Shown piece after piece: positions 29,464-39,727 of a stretch of 64,000 nt of DNA. The notes under the pieces are model-generated. The model worked only from the letters and a program-made list of their open reading frames with translations. It was not told the origin of the DNA and ran no database searches. Origin of the DNA: Gemmatimonadaceae bacterium. GTDB lineage: Bacteria; Gemmatimonadota; Gemmatimonadetes; Gemmatimonadales; Gemmatimonadaceae. Made by a program: the position numbers and the translations under genes. How positions within the stretch are numbered: the first letter of the stretch is position 1; the number at the start of each line of letters is the position of its first letter. The DNA is taken from contig DATNEW010000049.1 of NCBI GenBank assembly GCA_035606695.1, positions 1-64,000 on the forward strand. Direction: 5' to 3'.

Positions 29464-31740
29464 AGTAATTGCCGATTGCGCCATGATCCTGGGAATTGCT
29501 TCGTGATACGCTTCGTCGAGCACGCGCAGCTCGGCGCTGAATTGTCCTTCACCCGTCTTGATTGCGAGCTGACTTCCTCGAGCGCCGACCAACCCGATCA
29601 CGCGCGCGGGGACGCCATGTTTGCCGGCGATCTGCAGCAGCGTATCGGGCATGGTGGTCGTCACGATCGCGCGCGCCTGTGCTTCGCCGAACAACACCGC
29701 GCGGCTGGGAAGCTCGCTCCACGCCGTGAGGTCGATCGTCGCACCCCGCTGCGTTTCACGATCCATCATGCAGCACTCGGCGAGCGCCACCGCCAGTCCG
29801 CCGTCCGCGACGTCATGCGCCGAGAGGGCGATGCCGCCCTGGCACGCCTCGACCAACGTTTCGATGAGTGCCTTCTCGGCGTCGAGATCGCACGGCGGCG
29901 GGGAACCAGCCACCGTGTCGTGAATGCGCGCGAGATACTCGCTCGCCCCGATGTGCGCCGTCGGCGCCCCGAGGAGAACGATCGTGTCGTGCTCATCCTG
30001 GAAGTTGGCGCGCGTGATGTGGGCGACCGATTCGATCAAGCCGACCATCCCGATCACGGGCGTGGGATACACCGCGCCGTTCGGATTCTCGTTGTAGAGC
30101 GAGACGTTGCCGCCCGTCACCGGCGTGCCGAGCGCGTCACACGCCTCGGCGATGCCGCGCACGGCCTCGCGCAATTGGAAATAGACTTCGGGACGACGCG
30201 GATTGCCGAAGTTGAGATTATTGGTAATGGCCATTGGACGCCCGCCGGTACACGCGACATTGCGCGCGGCCTCGCACACGGCGATCTGCGCACCGACGCG
30301 CGGGTCGAGATAGGCGTATCGGCCGTTGCAATCCGTCTTCACCGCGATCGCGCGCTCGGTGCCGCGCACGCGAATCACCGCGGCGTCGCCGCCGGGCCCG
30401 ATCACGGTGTTGGTGCGGACGCTGGTGTCGTATTGGCGATAGACCCACGTCTTCGACGCGATGGTCGGCGACGACAGCAGTTGCGTAAGCGTCCAGACCG
30501 GATCGCGTTCTTCCGGGCGCTCCGGAATCGTCGACACTGGTCGCGCACGCAGCCGGCTGATCTCGAGGCTCTCACGCGCGTCCGGTGTGTAGGTCGGACA
30601 GTCTGTCACGAGCCGCGTTCCGGGGAATTCCGCGACGACGCGGTCGCCCTCAGTGACGCGATACACCGGTTCAGCGATGACTTCGCCGATCACCGATGCC
30701 GTGAGCTCCCACTTTTCGAGAATGGCGCTGACTTCGTGCTCGCGGCCGCGCTTCGCCACGACCAGCATTCGCTCCTGTGATTCGCTCAGCAGAATCTCGT
30801 ACGGCGTCATGCCTGTTTCGCGCACCGGCACTTTGGTCACGTCGATCGTCACACCGACGTCGCCGCGCGCGGCCATCTCGGCCGACGATGACGTGAGGCC
30901 CGCGGCACCCATGTCCTGAATGGCGACGATCGCGCCGCTGCGAATCAACTCGAGGCTTGCCTCGAGCAGCAGCTTCTCGGTGAAGGGATCGCCCACCTGG
31001 ACGCGCGGGCGTTTGGCATCGCTCTGCGCCGACAGATCTTCCGAAGCGAACGACGCGCCGTGAATCCCATCGCGCCCGGTGCGCGCGCCAACGGCGATGA
31101 TCGGATTACCCACGCCCTGCGCCACGGCGCGAATGAGCTCTTCTTCCTTCAGGAGGCCAACGCACATCGCGTTGACGAGTGGATTCCCTTCGTATGAGGG
31201 ATCGAAGGCGATCTCGCCGGCGACGGTCGGAATGCCGACGCAGTTGCCGTAATCGCCGATGCCTTTCACCACGCCCGCGAAGAGGTAGCGAACACGCGGC
31301 GAATCGAGCGAACCGAATCGCAGCGAGTTGAGCATCGCGACGGGGCGGGCGCCCATGGTGAAGACGTCGCGCAGGATGCCGCCGACGCCGGTCGCGGCGC
31401 CCTGATACGGTTCGACGGCCGACGGATGATTGTGCGATTCGATCTTGAAGGCGACCGCGAGGCCGTCACCGATCGAAATGACGCCGGCGTTCTCGCCGGG
31501 CCCCTGCAACACGTACGGCGCTTTGGTCGGCAGCGTCCGCAGCAGCGGGCGAGAATGCTTGTACGAACAGTGCTCGCTCCACAGCGCGCTCACGATTCCA
31601 AGTTCCGTGAACGTCGGCACACGACCGAGCATCGCGACGAGGCGCTCGTACTCCTCGGGCGTCAGCCCGTGCTCGGCGACGAGCGCGGGAGTGATGACGG
31701 GATCGCCGGGGCGCGACTCGACGCGCGAAGTGAGTGGCAT
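29452..31740 (-). CDS. purL: Phosphoribosylformylglycinamidine synthase subunit PurL
   Basis: A 762-residue small-type PurL of the PurS/PurQ/PurL complex that turns FGAR into FGAM with ATP. Recognisable parts are [12 protein letters not shown] near residue 35, [25 protein letters not shown] and the second-half [12 protein letters not shown] 31740 gives the family-typical beginning. An in-frame upstream codon at 31791 would intrude on the preceding gene. The last codons (Leu-Ser-Ser-stop) are supplied by a family A repeat, so the original end may have been a few residues different. Confidence 0.95.
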   Translation of the reverse strand: MPLTSRVESRPGDPVITPALVAEHGLTPEEYERLVAMLGRVPTFTELGIVSALWSEHCSYKHSRPLLRTLPTKAPYVLQGPGENAGVISIGDGLAVAFKIESHNHPSAVEPYQGAATGVGGILRDVFTMGARPVAMLNSLRFGSLDSPRVRYLFAGVVKGIGDYGNCVGIPTVAGEIAFDPSYEGNPLVNAMCVGLLKEEELIRAVAQGVGNPIIAVGARTGRDGIHGASFASEDLSAQSDAKRPRVQVGDPFTEKLLLEASLELIRSGAIVAIQDMGAAGLTSSSAEMAARGDVGVTIDVTKVPVRETGMTPYEILLSESQERMLVVAKRGREHEVSAILEKWELTASVIGEVIAEPVYRVTEGDRVVAEFPGTRLVTDCPTYTPDARESLEISRLRARPVSTIPERPEERDPVWTLTQLLSSPTIASKTWVYRQYDTSVRTNTVIGPGGDAAVIRVRGTERAIAVKTDCNGRYAYLDPRVGAQIAVCEAARNVACTGGRPMAITNNLNFGNPRRPEVYFQLREAVRGIAEACDALGTPVTGGNVSLYNENPNGAVYPTPVIGMVGLIESVAHITRANFQDEHDTIVLLGAPTAHIGASEYLARIHDTVAGSPPPCDLDAEKALIETLVEACQGGIALSAHDVADGGLAVALAECCMMDRETQRGATIDLTAWSELPSRAVLFGEAQARAIVTTTMPDTLLQIAGKHGVPARVIGLVGARGSQLAIKTGEGQFSAELRVLDEAYHEAIPRIMAQSAITLSS

Positions 31741-31747
31741 GCGGTGG

Positions 31748-32188
31748 CTACGGCTTCTTCGTGGGTGGCGCGGTCTTGGCCGTTGGAGCACCGCCGCGTC
31801 GAGCGTCGGTGCGCGAGATCATGACTGGCGAGCTGCTTTTGCCGGTGTACTTGCGACTGGGCGAACGAAACACGGCGTCGACGACCTTGCCGCTGTCGAG
31901 CACGACGAGATCGTTCATGCCGCACGTCCGCTCGCAGCCGTTCTTGTAGAAGAGATACGTGTGACCGTCCGACGTCCGCGTCGAGAGCGGCGGACCCAAT
32001 TTCGCGACGACCTGCGCCTGCGTCATGCCGGGATCGATGGCGGCCGTTTGCGCATTCGCCGCGCGTGCGATCGTCATCCCGAGGAGCAGAGCGACGAGGG
32101 ATCTCGCGTGCACGAGGGAGGGAAGTCCCGTCGACCGAGAGGGTAGATGCCTCGGTCGTTTCGCGCCTGTCGGGATGACGGCCATCAT
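31748..32188 (-). CDS. BamE/SmpA-like secreted protein, N-terminus made from a repeat
   Basis: A 146-residue protein inserted between purQ and purL. After a predicted signal-peptide cut (AANAQ, near residue 47), about 60 residues match the BamE/SmpA fold pattern: [14 protein letters not shown], then [19 protein letters not shown], with two cysteines. The C-terminal 35 residues are basic and Pro/Ala-rich. ATG 32188 overlaps the purQ stop (ATGATG). Codons about 4-38 are encoded by a family A repeat, including the hydrophobic core [13 protein letters not shown] at 32113 would give a compact signal peptide by itself. Function unknown; a periplasmic or outer-membrane role is inferred. Confidence 0.6.
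   Translation of the reverse strand: MMAVIPTGAKRPRHLPSRSTGLPSLVHARSLVALLLGMTIARAANAQTAAIDPGMTQAQVVAKLGPPLSTRTSDGHTYLFYKNGCERTCGMNDLVVLDSGKVVDAVFRSPSRKYTGKSSSPVMISRTDARRGGAPTAKTAPPTKKP
32073..32179. repeat. Family A repeat, copy 3 (inside a coding sequence)
   Basis: Perfect 10-base ends GTCATCCCGA (32073-32082) and TCGGGATGAC (32170-32179) enclose a partly palindromic interior that includes GAGCGACGAGGGATC. It has the same architecture as copies 1 and 2, with CCC in place of CCT. It lies wholly within the 5' part of the BamE-like gene. Confidence 0.75.
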
Positions 32189-32877
32189 GCCCCCACTTTA
32201 GCAAGCATTGATTCAAACATGCTCAATCCGTCGTCGGAGCCGAGCAGCGCGTCCACGGCGCGTTCCGGGTGGGGCATCATGCCAAGCACGTTGCCGGCTT
32301 CGTTGACGATGCCGGCGATCGCGCGCATGGACCCGTTTGGACTCCACCATTCGTCGGCGTCGCCCGGGCCGCCGGCGTAGCGCAGCACGACGCGACCGTC
32401 GCCCTCGAGGCGATCGAGCGTCGCGTCGTCCGCCGTATAGCGTCCGTCGCCGTGCGCGATCGGAATGCGGATGATGCTGCCGCGCTCGTACCGATTCGTG
32501 AACATCGTGTCGGTGGACTCGACTTTCAGCCGCACCAGCTCGCACACGAACTTGAGGCTTGCGTTGCGCAGCAGCGCGCCGGGCAGCAGTCCGGCCTCGC
32601 ACGCGATCTGGAATCCATTGCAGATCGCCATCACCGGCCCGCCGCGCTTCGCGAACGCGACGACGTCCTGCATCACGGGACTGAAGCGCGCGATCGCACC
32701 GGCCCGCAAGTAATCGCCGTAGCTGAATCCGCCCGGCAGCACGATCACGTCGCATTGCTTGAGATCGTGATCCTTGTGCCACAGGTACACCGCTTCTTCG
32801 CCGAGTTGTTCGACGACGGCGTGATAGGCGTCGTAGTCGCAGTTCGAGCCGGGAAACGTGACGATGCCGAATTTCAT
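32185..32877 (-). CDS. purQ: Phosphoribosylformylglycinamidine synthase glutaminase subunit
   Basis: A 230-residue class I glutamine amidotransferase that supplies ammonia to PurL. Nucleophile C86 sits in AICNGFQ and the His-Glu pair in [10 protein letters not shown]. The N-terminus [15 protein letters not shown] is diagnostic. ATG 32877 is chosen because the longer frame upstream overlaps purS in another phase. It lies 10 bases after purS, and its stop overlaps the following BamE-like gene. Confidence 0.96.
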   Translation of the reverse strand: MKFGIVTFPGSNCDYDAYHAVVEQLGEEAVYLWHKDHDLKQCDVIVLPGGFSYGDYLRAGAIARFSPVMQDVVAFAKRGGPVMAICNGFQIACEAGLLPGALLRNASLKFVCELVRLKVESTDTMFTNRYERGSIIRIPIAHGDGRYTADDATLDRLEGDGRVVLRYAGGPGDADEWWSPNGSMRAIAGIVNEAGNVLGMMPHPERAVDALLGSDDGLSMFESMLAKVGA

Positions 32878-32887
32878 AAGATGCCGA

Positions 32888-33151
32888 TCATGGCGTACCG
32901 CCATCGACGCCCGCGATCTCGAAGTCTTCCGTGACCGGATTCGCCAGCAGCCGCTCACACATGTCGCGGGTCGACTGCTCCGCGGCGCCGCGATCGGCTG
33001 CTTCGATCTCCACGATGACGTGGCGGCCAATGTGCACGTCGCGCACGGCGCCGAAGCCGAGCGAGTGCAGGGCGTCGGCGACCGTACGGCCTTGCGGATC
33101 GAGAATTCCGCGGCGCGGCGTGATGTGAACGGCGACCTTATATCGGTTCAT
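32888..33151 (-). CDS. purS: Phosphoribosylformylglycinamidine synthase subunit PurS
   Basis: An 87-residue PurS with the family beginning [18 protein letters not shown], then the [10 protein letters not shown] motif and a C-terminal NPVTEDFEI. It dimerises and bridges PurL and PurQ. Length is typical. Its start overlaps the end of pssA by 4 bases, so it is translated in the same transcript as the phospholipid genes. Confidence 0.95.
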   Translation of the reverse strand: MNRYKVAVHITPRRGILDPQGRTVADALHSLGFGAVRDVHIGRHVIVEIEAADRGAAEQSTRDMCERLLANPVTEDFEIAGVDGGTP

Positions 33152-34416
33152 TCAGCAGGGCCTGATGGAGGAAGTGGGGGTGTCGATGACGACGGCGATT
33201 CAGACGGAGGAGCACCGTCCGGCGTGCTGCCGCCTGATGTCGTGCCGCGCGGACGGTTGCTCTTGCCGCCGCGACGACGACGGCGGCGCCGCTGCGCCTG
33301 ATTCGCGCCTCCGTCCGACTTTCGTTCGTCGCGGTCCGCGGCTTCGTCGGCCGATTGGCCGAGTGCGGCCTCTTCGGCTTCGTCTTCATCGATCTCGATG
33401 GGCGCGACCGGCACGCGACCGAACTGCGTGCGGCGCTCCTCGCGGCGGCGAGGCCGTTCGCCACGATCACCCCGGTCTCGATCACCCCGATCACTGCGAT
33501 CACGATCACCACGATCGCGATCACCACGATCACGATCACCACGATCGCGATGATCGCCGCGATCGAGCCGTTGCGATCTCGAACTTCGTTCCGGCCCCTG
33601 ATCCCAGAATATCTCTTCCGGCGTCGTCGAATCACCGAGCAGCCCGATGATCATCCACTTCACGATGCCGTACAACACGTACGCCAGGAGCGCCGGGAAA
33701 ATGAACTCTCCGGCGCGAAATACGAGCAGCACGACGGAGCCGGCGACGAGAACCGTTCCAAAAAGGCGTTTGAGGCTGTTGAAACCGATCGACGGAAACG
33801 CGGGGTAGGGCACGTCGCTGATCATCAGCGCCGCGAGCACTCCCATGAGGCCGCGCAGGATCGCGTGCCACGGCAAATCGCGCAGCGTCGTGCTGTCGGT
33901 GAACAAAATCACCGTCTGGTTGTAGAGCGGCGTCTGCGCAAACCAGTAATAGGTCGCGAGCGTCAGGCCCGCGGCTGGACTGGGCAAGCCATGAAAATGC
34001 GTTTTCGCGCGGCCCGCCTGCTCCACGTTGAAGCGCGCCAGCCGCATGACCGCGCACGCACTGAAGATGAACACGAACAGCCATTCCCATTGTCCACGAT
34101 TGGGAATGCCCATGTACATGATCAGCGCCGGCGCAAACCCGAATGAGATCGCGTCGACGAGCGAGTCGAGCTCTTCGCCGAAGCGACTGCCCGTGCCCGT
34201 CGCGCGCGCGACGCGCCCATCGAGCGCGTCGGCGATGCCGCCGAGCACGATGAAGCCTGGCGCGCTGGCGATGTCGCCGCGGTAGGCGAGGATGATCGCA
34301 TAGATGCCGCACATCAGGTTCGCGAGCGTGAGGCCGTTCGGCAGCAGCACGACGGCGCGCCGCACGCCCTGTCGTTCGCTCGCTCGTCGCGATCGATTGC
34401 GTGGAGGTACGTTCAT
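33148..34416 (-). CDS. pssA: CDP-diacylglycerol--serine O-phosphatidyltransferase with long Arg-Asp-Gly tail
   Basis: Residues 20-275 form a membrane CDP-alcohol phosphatidyltransferase. The catalytic pattern D-G-x2-A-R-x8-G-x3-D-x3-D runs from D66 to D88, and about eight hydrophobic segments follow. It makes phosphatidylserine for the Psd step encoded just downstream. Residues about 280-422 are an unusual hydrophilic tail: tandem RDRGD units, an acidic patch, a run of Arg (RRRRRRRR) and a Pro/Ser-rich end. Typical bacterial PssA of this type ends near residue 250-280. The tail is probably cytoplasmic and disordered, and might bind nucleic acid or lipid head groups (inference). Confidence 0.9.
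   Translation of the reverse strand: MNVPPRNRSRRASERQGVRRAVVLLPNGLTLANLMCGIYAIILAYRGDIASAPGFIVLGGIADALDGRVARATGTGSRFGEELDSLVDAISFGFAPALIMYMGIPNRGQWEWLFVFIFSACAVMRLARFNVEQAGRAKTHFHGLPSPAAGLTLATYYWFAQTPLYNQTVILFTDSTTLRDLPWHAILRGLMGVLAALMISDVPYPAFPSIGFNSLKRLFGTVLVAGSVVLLVFRAGEFIFPALLAYVLYGIVKWMIIGLLGDSTTPEEIFWDQGPERSSRSQRLDRGDHRDRGDRDRGDRDRGDRDRSDRGDRDRGDRGERPRRREERRTQFGRVPVAPIEIDEDEAEEAALGQSADEAADRDERKSDGGANQAQRRRRRRRGGKSNRPRGTTSGGSTPDGAPPSESPSSSTPPLPPSGPAE
33461..33572. repeat. Tandem ~15-base repeats encoding the PssA RDRGD tail
   Basis: Units built from GATCACGATCACCAC and GATCGCGATCACCAC follow one another, giving an in-frame RDRGD pattern on the minus strand. The period is a multiple of three, so unit gain or loss would change tail length without a frameshift. 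Confidence 0.85.
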
Positions 34417-35066
34417 TTACCCGCCAGCTCAGCGACCACGGTGACCCCCGCATAGGTGACGTCGCCGACCTTGACGCGGAGCTTCGAGTCCGCCGGCAGA
34501 AACACATCGACGCGCGAACCGAAGCGAATGAGGCCCATGCGCGTTCCCTGCGTGACGCGCTCGCCTTCCTTGGAATCGGTCACGATTCGCCGCGCGATGA
34601 GCCCGGCGATCTGCCGCACGAGAATGTGGTTCGTCCCCGTCTCGATCCCGATCGACGCCTGCTCGTTCTCCATGCTGGCGTTCGGCGCCGCGGCGTTGAG
34701 AAACTTGCCGGCGCGCTTCTCGACGTAGCGCACGACTCCGCTGACCGGATATCGATTCACGTGCACGTTGAACACGTTCATGAATATCGAAACCCGAACG
34801 ACGGTGCTCTTCATGAACGTCGGCTCCTGGACCTCGGTCACCATCACGACTTTGCCGTCGGCGGGCGAGATCACGAGTTGTTCGCCGCGCTCGCCTATCC
34901 GAACCGGATCGCGGAAGAAGTACGCGACCCACAGCGCGATGAGCGTCAGCCCGAACGCGAGCAGCCACACCGGCCACGAGCGGCGCGTGAGCGCGACGCC
35001 GAACGCGCCGAGCGCAATGAGCGCCGCCACGACGATGAACGTGATTCCTTCGCGGGCAAAGTTCAC
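34413..35066 (-). CDS. psd: Phosphatidylserine decarboxylase, short form
   Basis: A 217-residue Psd converting phosphatidylserine to phosphatidylethanolamine. Two hydrophobic N-terminal segments (residues 8-48) precede the domain with [21 protein letters not shown], and the self-cleavage Gly-Ser at 183-184 (RFGSRVD), where Ser184 becomes the pyruvoyl group. The short form with an FGS-type site is common outside the Enterobacteria. It overlaps purC and pssA by 4 bases each, so PssA and Psd are made together in a purine transcript. Confidence 0.94.
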   Translation of the reverse strand: MNFAREGITFIVVAALIALGAFGVALTRRSWPVWLLAFGLTLIALWVAYFFRDPVRIGERGEQLVISPADGKVVMVTEVQEPTFMKSTVVRVSIFMNVFNVHVNRYPVSGVVRYVEKRAGKFLNAAAPNASMENEQASIGIETGTNHILVRQIAGLIARRIVTDSKEGERVTQGTRMGLIRFGSRVDVFLPADSKLRVKVGDVTYAGVTVVAELAGK

Positions 35067-35989
35067 AGGCTCTCCGTGATGTGGAGCTCAGTCCCCGTAA
35101 TGCGTTTGAACGCGTCCAGATATCGCGCGCTCGTGGCGCGAACGACGTCATCCGGCAATGTGGGGGGTGGCGCTTCGCCGTTCCATCGGCCGGCCCGCCG
35201 CTCGCCATCGAGGTAATCGCGCAGCGGCTGCTTGTCGAAGCTCGGCTGCGACCGGCCCGGCTGGTAGTGCTCGGCGGGCCAGAAGCGCGAGCTGTCGGGA
35301 GTGAGCACTTCGTCGATCAAGGTGATGGTGCCTTGGGCGTCGCGACCAAACTCGAACTTCGTATCCGCAATGATGATTCCGCGCTCGGCGGCGATCGACC
35401 GTCCGCGCTCATAGACCAACCGGCTGAGTCGCTCCAGCTCGGTGGCGACCGCGGGTCCGACGGACTCGGCCATGCGCGCGATGGTGATGTTCTCATCGTG
35501 GCCCGTTTCGGCCTTTGTCGCGGGGCTGAAGAGGGCAGGGTCGAATCGCTCACTCTCGCGCAGATCGGGAGGCAGTGACTCGCCGGCGAGCGTGCCCGAG
35601 GCCCTGTACTCCCTCCACGCGGAACCCGACAAGTATCCACGAATGACGCACTCGATGGGAAAGACCTCGGTGCGACGGCAGAGCATTGCGCGGCCCACGA
35701 GACTGGGCCGATGCTCGGCCAGTGCGGGCACGTCGGCGATGATCTCGTCCGCGTCGGCGCTGATCATGTGATGCCGGACCTGACCCTCCAGCTGGCGAAG
35801 CCACCATGCGGTGATTTGCGTGAGCACGGCACCCTTGAACGGAATTGGCTCGGCCATCACGACGTCGAACGCGCTTACACGATCGGTGGCGACAAGCAGT
35901 AGACGGTCTACATCCACGGCATAGACTTCGCGCACCTTGCCGCGACGAACATGTTCCAACGGCAGCGGCTCGAGCTGAGCGATCGTCAT
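35063..35989 (-). CDS. purC: Phosphoribosylaminoimidazole-succinocarboxamide synthase (SAICAR synthase)
   Basis: A 308-residue SAICAR synthetase joining CAIR and aspartate with ATP. The N-terminal [12 protein letters not shown] phosphate loop, [31 protein letters not shown] and the IADTKFEFG motif are all present. The length is the longer type, with a C-terminal extension containing [10 protein letters not shown] as in yeast Ade1-type enzymes. It overlaps psd and purB by 4 bases. Confidence 0.96.
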   Translation of the reverse strand: MTIAQLEPLPLEHVRRGKVREVYAVDVDRLLLVATDRVSAFDVVMAEPIPFKGAVLTQITAWWLRQLEGQVRHHMISADADEIIADVPALAEHRPSLVGRAMLCRRTEVFPIECVIRGYLSGSAWREYRASGTLAGESLPPDLRESERFDPALFSPATKAETGHDENITIARMAESVGPAVATELERLSRLVYERGRSIAAERGIIIADTKFEFGRDAQGTITLIDEVLTPDSSRFWPAEHYQPGRSQPSFDKQPLRDYLDGERRAGRWNGEAPPPTLPDDVVRATSARYLDAFKRITGTELHITESL

Positions 35990-37440
35990 ACGCGCACCTC
36001 GACCGGACGGTCCGCGCCCTGGTCGATGCGCGCCGAGCCGGAGAGCAGCGGCTCGACGACCTGGCTCAAGAATTCGTCGACCTGCTCGGGAGCGCGGCCG
36101 ACGAAGCGCTCGGGATCGAGCGCCGACTCGAGATCCGCGATCGGAACACCGAACGCCGGATCATTCGCCAGGCGCTCCAACATGTCGTTCTTCTCCGCGC
36201 CGTTCTTGAGCGCGCGCGCCGCTTCGATGCTGTGCTGGCGAATGCGCTCGTGGGCGACCTGGCGGTCTCCGCCGGCGCGCACCGCGCGTACGATCAACTC
36301 CTCGGTCGCCATGAACGGCAGCTCGTCGAACAACCGCCGCCGAATGCGCGCCGGGTGCACCTCGAGCCCGCGCGAGACGTTCTCCATCAGGATGAGAATG
36401 GCGTCGGTGGCGAGGAAGCTCTCGGGAATGACGAGCCGGCGGTTGGCGCTGTCGTCGAGCGTGCGCTCGAAGAACTGAACGCCATGCGTGAGATTTGCGT
36501 TCGGCTCGAGCGTGACGACGAAACGCGCGAGCGACGCGATGCGCTCGCAGCGCATGGGATTCCGCTTGTACGCCATCGCGGACGAACCAATCTGCTCCGT
36601 CTCGAACGGCTCCTCGATCTCGCCGGTGGATTGCAGGACGCGCACGTCGCCGCTGAACTTCATCGCGCTCGACGCAATTCCAGCGACGACGCCGAGGACC
36701 TGCGCGTCGAGCTTGCGCGAATACGTTTGCCCGGAGACGGGAATCGACGACGTGAAACCGATCTTTCGCGTGACCAGCTCGTCGAGCTTCCGCACCTTGT
36801 CGTGATCGCCGCCAAAGATCTCGAGAAAGCTCGCCTGCGTGCCCGTGGTGCCTTTGACGCCGCGGCAGGGAAGCGTGGCGATACGATGCTCGAGGTCCGC
36901 GAGGTCGAGCACCAGGTCCTGCATCCACAGCGTCGCGCGCTTGCCCACCGTTGTCGGCTGTGCCGGCTGCAGATGCGTCGAACCAAGCGTCGCCTCGGAG
37001 CGCCAGGTCCGGGCAAACGTCGCGAGCCCGCGCAGCACGTTCAGCACCTTGCCGCGAAGAAGCTCCATGCCGCGCCGCATGAGGATGAGATCCGCGTTGT
37101 CCGTGACGAACGCGCTCGTCGCGCCATAGTGAATGAAACGGCGTGCTTCGGGCGCGACATCGGCGAACGCGTGCACGTGCGCCATCACATCGTGGCGGAA
37201 GCGTCGCTCGTACGCCGCGACCGCATCGAAGTCGATGTCGTCGAGATGCGCGCGCATCTGCGCGATCGCCTCGTCCGGAATGTCGACCCCCAGCTCCTTC
37301 TCGGATTCCGCGAGCGCGAGCCACAATTGACGCCACAGGCCATGACGCATGGCGGGCGACCACAGCTCGAGCATCGCGGTCGAGGCATACCGGGACGCGA
37401 GCGGCGACGAATACTGTCGATGCGAGTGCTCTAACGTCAT
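35986..37440 (-). CDS. purB: Adenylosuccinate lyase
   Basis: A 484-residue fumarase/aspartase-superfamily enzyme that releases fumarate from SAICAR and adenylosuccinate. It has [15 protein letters not shown], the [14 protein letters not shown] segment and the signature [14 protein letters not shown] near residue 290. The sequence style (MRCE after KRNP) resembles the eukaryote-like branch of PurB. Overlaps of 4 bases with htrA upstream and purC downstream support one transcript. Confidence 0.95.
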   Translation of the reverse strand: MTLEHSHRQYSSPLASRYASTAMLELWSPAMRHGLWRQLWLALAESEKELGVDIPDEAIAQMRAHLDDIDFDAVAAYERRFRHDVMAHVHAFADVAPEARRFIHYGATSAFVTDNADLILMRRGMELLRGKVLNVLRGLATFARTWRSEATLGSTHLQPAQPTTVGKRATLWMQDLVLDLADLEHRIATLPCRGVKGTTGTQASFLEIFGGDHDKVRKLDELVTRKIGFTSSIPVSGQTYSRKLDAQVLGVVAGIASSAMKFSGDVRVLQSTGEIEEPFETEQIGSSAMAYKRNPMRCERIASLARFVVTLEPNANLTHGVQFFERTLDDSANRRLVIPESFLATDAILILMENVSRGLEVHPARIRRRLFDELPFMATEELIVRAVRAGGDRQVAHERIRQHSIEAARALKNGAEKNDMLERLANDPAFGVPIADLESALDPERFVGRAPEQVDEFLSQVVEPLLSGSARIDQGADRPVEVRV

Positions 37441-38840
37441 CGCACCGCGAATGGATCGGTCACGAACAATTGCCCCTGGCGGTCGATGACGAGACGAAGA
37501 TAGCTGCGGCTCCCGAGCCGATCGATGACGCGCTGCACATCCTGCGCGCTCGCGATCGGCACGTTGTTGATCTGGACGATGACATCGCCCTGCTGCAGGC
37601 CCGTCTGCTCGGCGATCGTCTGACTGATGTTGTAGATCATCGCGCCCGCCGCGCGCCGCAGGCCGCGATCCGCCGCGATCGCCGGCGTCACGGTGATCAG
37701 CTGCAGGTCGCGCAACACCTGAACCTTCGGCGCGCTGACTTCCGGCAGATCGGTGACGTTGACATTGACATCGAGCTCGCGGCTGCCGCGCCGAATGTGC
37801 AATCGCGCGGGCGAGCCGACCCGCAAGTCGAGCAACGCGGCCTGCCAGTCGAACGGATTGCGAATGACTCGCGTGCCCTCGCGCGCGATCACGTCCCCTG
37901 GTTGAATGCCGGCGCTCGCGGCAGGCGAACCCGGGGTGACACTCGCCACCACGGCGCCTTCAGCAATGATGTCCCGCGGATTGGTGGACTGCCGCTGCTG
38001 CAATCGCACTCCGATCCAGGGACTGCGAATCGACCCGTGACTCAGCAGATCGTCCACGACGCGCGCGACACGATTGATCGGAATCGCGAACCCCAGACCA
38101 ACCGATCCGCCGCTCGGCGAAAAGATGCTGCTGTTCACGCCGATGACTTCGCCGTCGGCATCGACGAGTGGTCCACCCGAGTTGCCGGGATTGATCGCCG
38201 CGTCGGTTTGAATCATGTCGAAGTACGAAGCCTGGCCCTCGCCGGGCGCGACGAGGTTGCGCTGCGTTGCGCTGATCACTCCCACGCTCACACTCGGCTC
38301 GCTGTTGCCCAGGTAGAAGCCGAATGGATTGCCGATGGCGATCGCCCATTCGCCGACGACGAGACTGTTCGAGTTGCCGAGCTTCACTTCGGCCAGGCCT
38401 TTCGCATCGATCTTCACGACGGCGATGTCGTTCGTCTCGTCCTGGCCGAGGATCTTTGCGGGGAAGACTTTGCCGTCGCGCATCATCACGGAGACTTTGC
38501 TGGCGCCCGCGACGACGTGCGCGTTCGTGACGATGACGCCGTCGTTGCGAACCACGAATCCGGTGCCCAGTCCCGCCTGCGTGCGCGCTTGTGGGCGCCC
38601 GCCAAAGAGCCAGTCGAATGGATCCTGCGGCGCTTGCTCCAGCACTTCGGTCTGCACGGTCACGACGGATGGCGAGACCTTCGCGACCGCGGCGGTGAGC
38701 GCGTTCTGCCGGCTCTGGGACACCTGCATGTTGGGCGGAACGTTCACGCCCGACGTTTGCGCCGCGGATTCCCGCGGCGACCGCGTGCATCCGATCGCGA
38801 CGGCGAGAAGAATGAATCGGGAGAAGGAGAGGCGTTTCAT
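37437..38840 (-). CDS. Trypsin-like periplasmic serine protease with two PDZ domains (DegP/HtrA family)
   Basis: A 467-residue HtrA protein. The signal region MKRLSFSRFILLAVAIGC ends in a possible lipobox (AIGC), so it may be a lipoprotein or simply exported. The catalytic triad is His in TNAHVV, Asp in NDIAVVK and Ser in GNSGGP. Two PDZ domains follow from about residue 270 and 375. It degrades or refolds damaged envelope proteins. ATG 38840 fits the signal peptide and overlaps the truA stop (ATGA). A frame extending further upstream lacks a signal peptide. Confidence 0.93.
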   Translation of the reverse strand: MKRLSFSRFILLAVAIGCTRSPRESAAQTSGVNVPPNMQVSQSRQNALTAAVAKVSPSVVTVQTEVLEQAPQDPFDWLFGGRPQARTQAGLGTGFVVRNDGVIVTNAHVVAGASKVSVMMRDGKVFPAKILGQDETNDIAVVKIDAKGLAEVKLGNSNSLVVGEWAIAIGNPFGFYLGNSEPSVSVGVISATQRNLVAPGEGQASYFDMIQTDAAINPGNSGGPLVDADGEVIGVNSSIFSPSGGSVGLGFAIPINRVARVVDDLLSHGSIRSPWIGVRLQQRQSTNPRDIIAEGAVVASVTPGSPAASAGIQPGDVIAREGTRVIRNPFDWQAALLDLRVGSPARLHIRRGSRELDVNVNVTDLPEVSAPKVQVLRDLQLITVTPAIAADRGLRRAAGAMIYNISQTIAEQTGLQQGDVIVQINNVPIASAQDVQRVIDRLGSRSYLRLVIDRQGQLFVTDPFAVR

Positions 38841-39625
38841 GTCGGCATCAGATACAACTCGCGCGGATACATCACGCGATCGAGAAAGAGGGCGTGCGGC
38901 GGTGCGGGCGGTGACACGTCGCTGTTGTCGGCCGCGTCGAGCAACGCGACGAGGTCGTCGTGTGAACGGCGACCCGAGGCGATGTCGAGCATGGTTCCGA
39001 CGAGAAAGCGCACCATGTGATGGAGAAAGCGATTGGCTTCGATCTCGAACACGAGCCCACCCGGACGGTCGCGCCACCGTGCCTCCGCGACCCGACAGCG
39101 ATGGTCATCGTGCGCGGGCGCCGTCCCGAGTACGGCGAAGCCCCGAAAGCAGTGATCGCCCATGAGGTGAGCGGCCGCCGCATCCAGAGCGCCCCGATCC
39201 AAGGGCTGCCCGAATGCCAGCTCGTACCGATCACGGAACGGCGAATGCGCCTCGTCATCCGTACCGACGTAGTAGCTGTACCGCCGGCTCACTGCACTGT
39301 AGCGCGCGTGAAAGTCCTGCGTCATCTCGATCGCCTCGGCGACCCAGATGTCTCGTGGAAGCACCGCGTTCAGCGCGCGCCGCAACTTCTGACCGCGACC
39401 CGCTTCCACCCATCGCTCCGGCACTCGAACGCCGACCGCCTGACCTCGCGCGTGCACGCCGGCATCGGTCCGGCCGGACCCCAGCGCCGCGATATGTTCG
39501 GCGCACAACCGCTCCAGAGCCAGCTCCAGAACGCCTTGAACGGTCCGTTGGTCCGGCTGCCGCTGCCACCCGCTGAATTCGCTCCCGTCGTAGTGCAACA
39601 CGAGCTGCACGGTGCGCTCGGCCAT
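38837..39625 (-). CDS. truA: tRNA pseudouridine(38-40) synthase
   Basis: A 262-residue TruA isomerising uridines at positions 38-40 of tRNA anticodon arms. The catalytic Asp is in GSGRTDAGVHARGQ near residue 52, with LHYDGSEFSGWQRQP at the start and NRFLHHMVRFLVGTM in the C-terminal half. ATG 39625 gives the standard beginning. Longer frames reach into the divergent promoter region. It is the first gene of the long minus-strand run of purine, lipid and envelope genes. Confidence 0.95.
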   Translation of the reverse strand: MAERTVQLVLHYDGSEFSGWQRQPDQRTVQGVLELALERLCAEHIAALGSGRTDAGVHARGQAVGVRVPERWVEAGRGQKLRRALNAVLPRDIWVAEAIEMTQDFHARYSAVSRRYSYYVGTDDEAHSPFRDRYELAFGQPLDRGALDAAAAHLMGDHCFRGFAVLGTAPAHDDHRCRVAEARWRDRPGGLVFEIEANRFLHHMVRFLVGTMLDIASGRRSHDDLVALLDAADNSDVSPPAPPHALFLDRVMYPRELYLMPT

Positions 39626-39727
39626 TGCTCGAAAGCTACCCGCACCGAGGGGAGTGTCAAGCAATGCGGGAGCAATGCGCGAGGTCGAAAAGACATGCAA
39701 GCGAGTGACGAAAGCGATTGACATTGC

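Noticed and set aside
31741-31791. An upstream start for PurL
   Set aside because: It would add Arg-rich residues and overlap the BamE-like gene. MPLTSR at 31740 fits better.
37143-39020. A 625-codon plus-strand frame opposite purB and htrA
   Set aside because: It is antisense to two confidently identified genes, and its composition is that of a shadow frame.
39718-39723. TTGACA as a -35 box for the GAF gene
   Set aside because: It lies only 5 bases before the start codon, too close to act as a -35 element for that gene.
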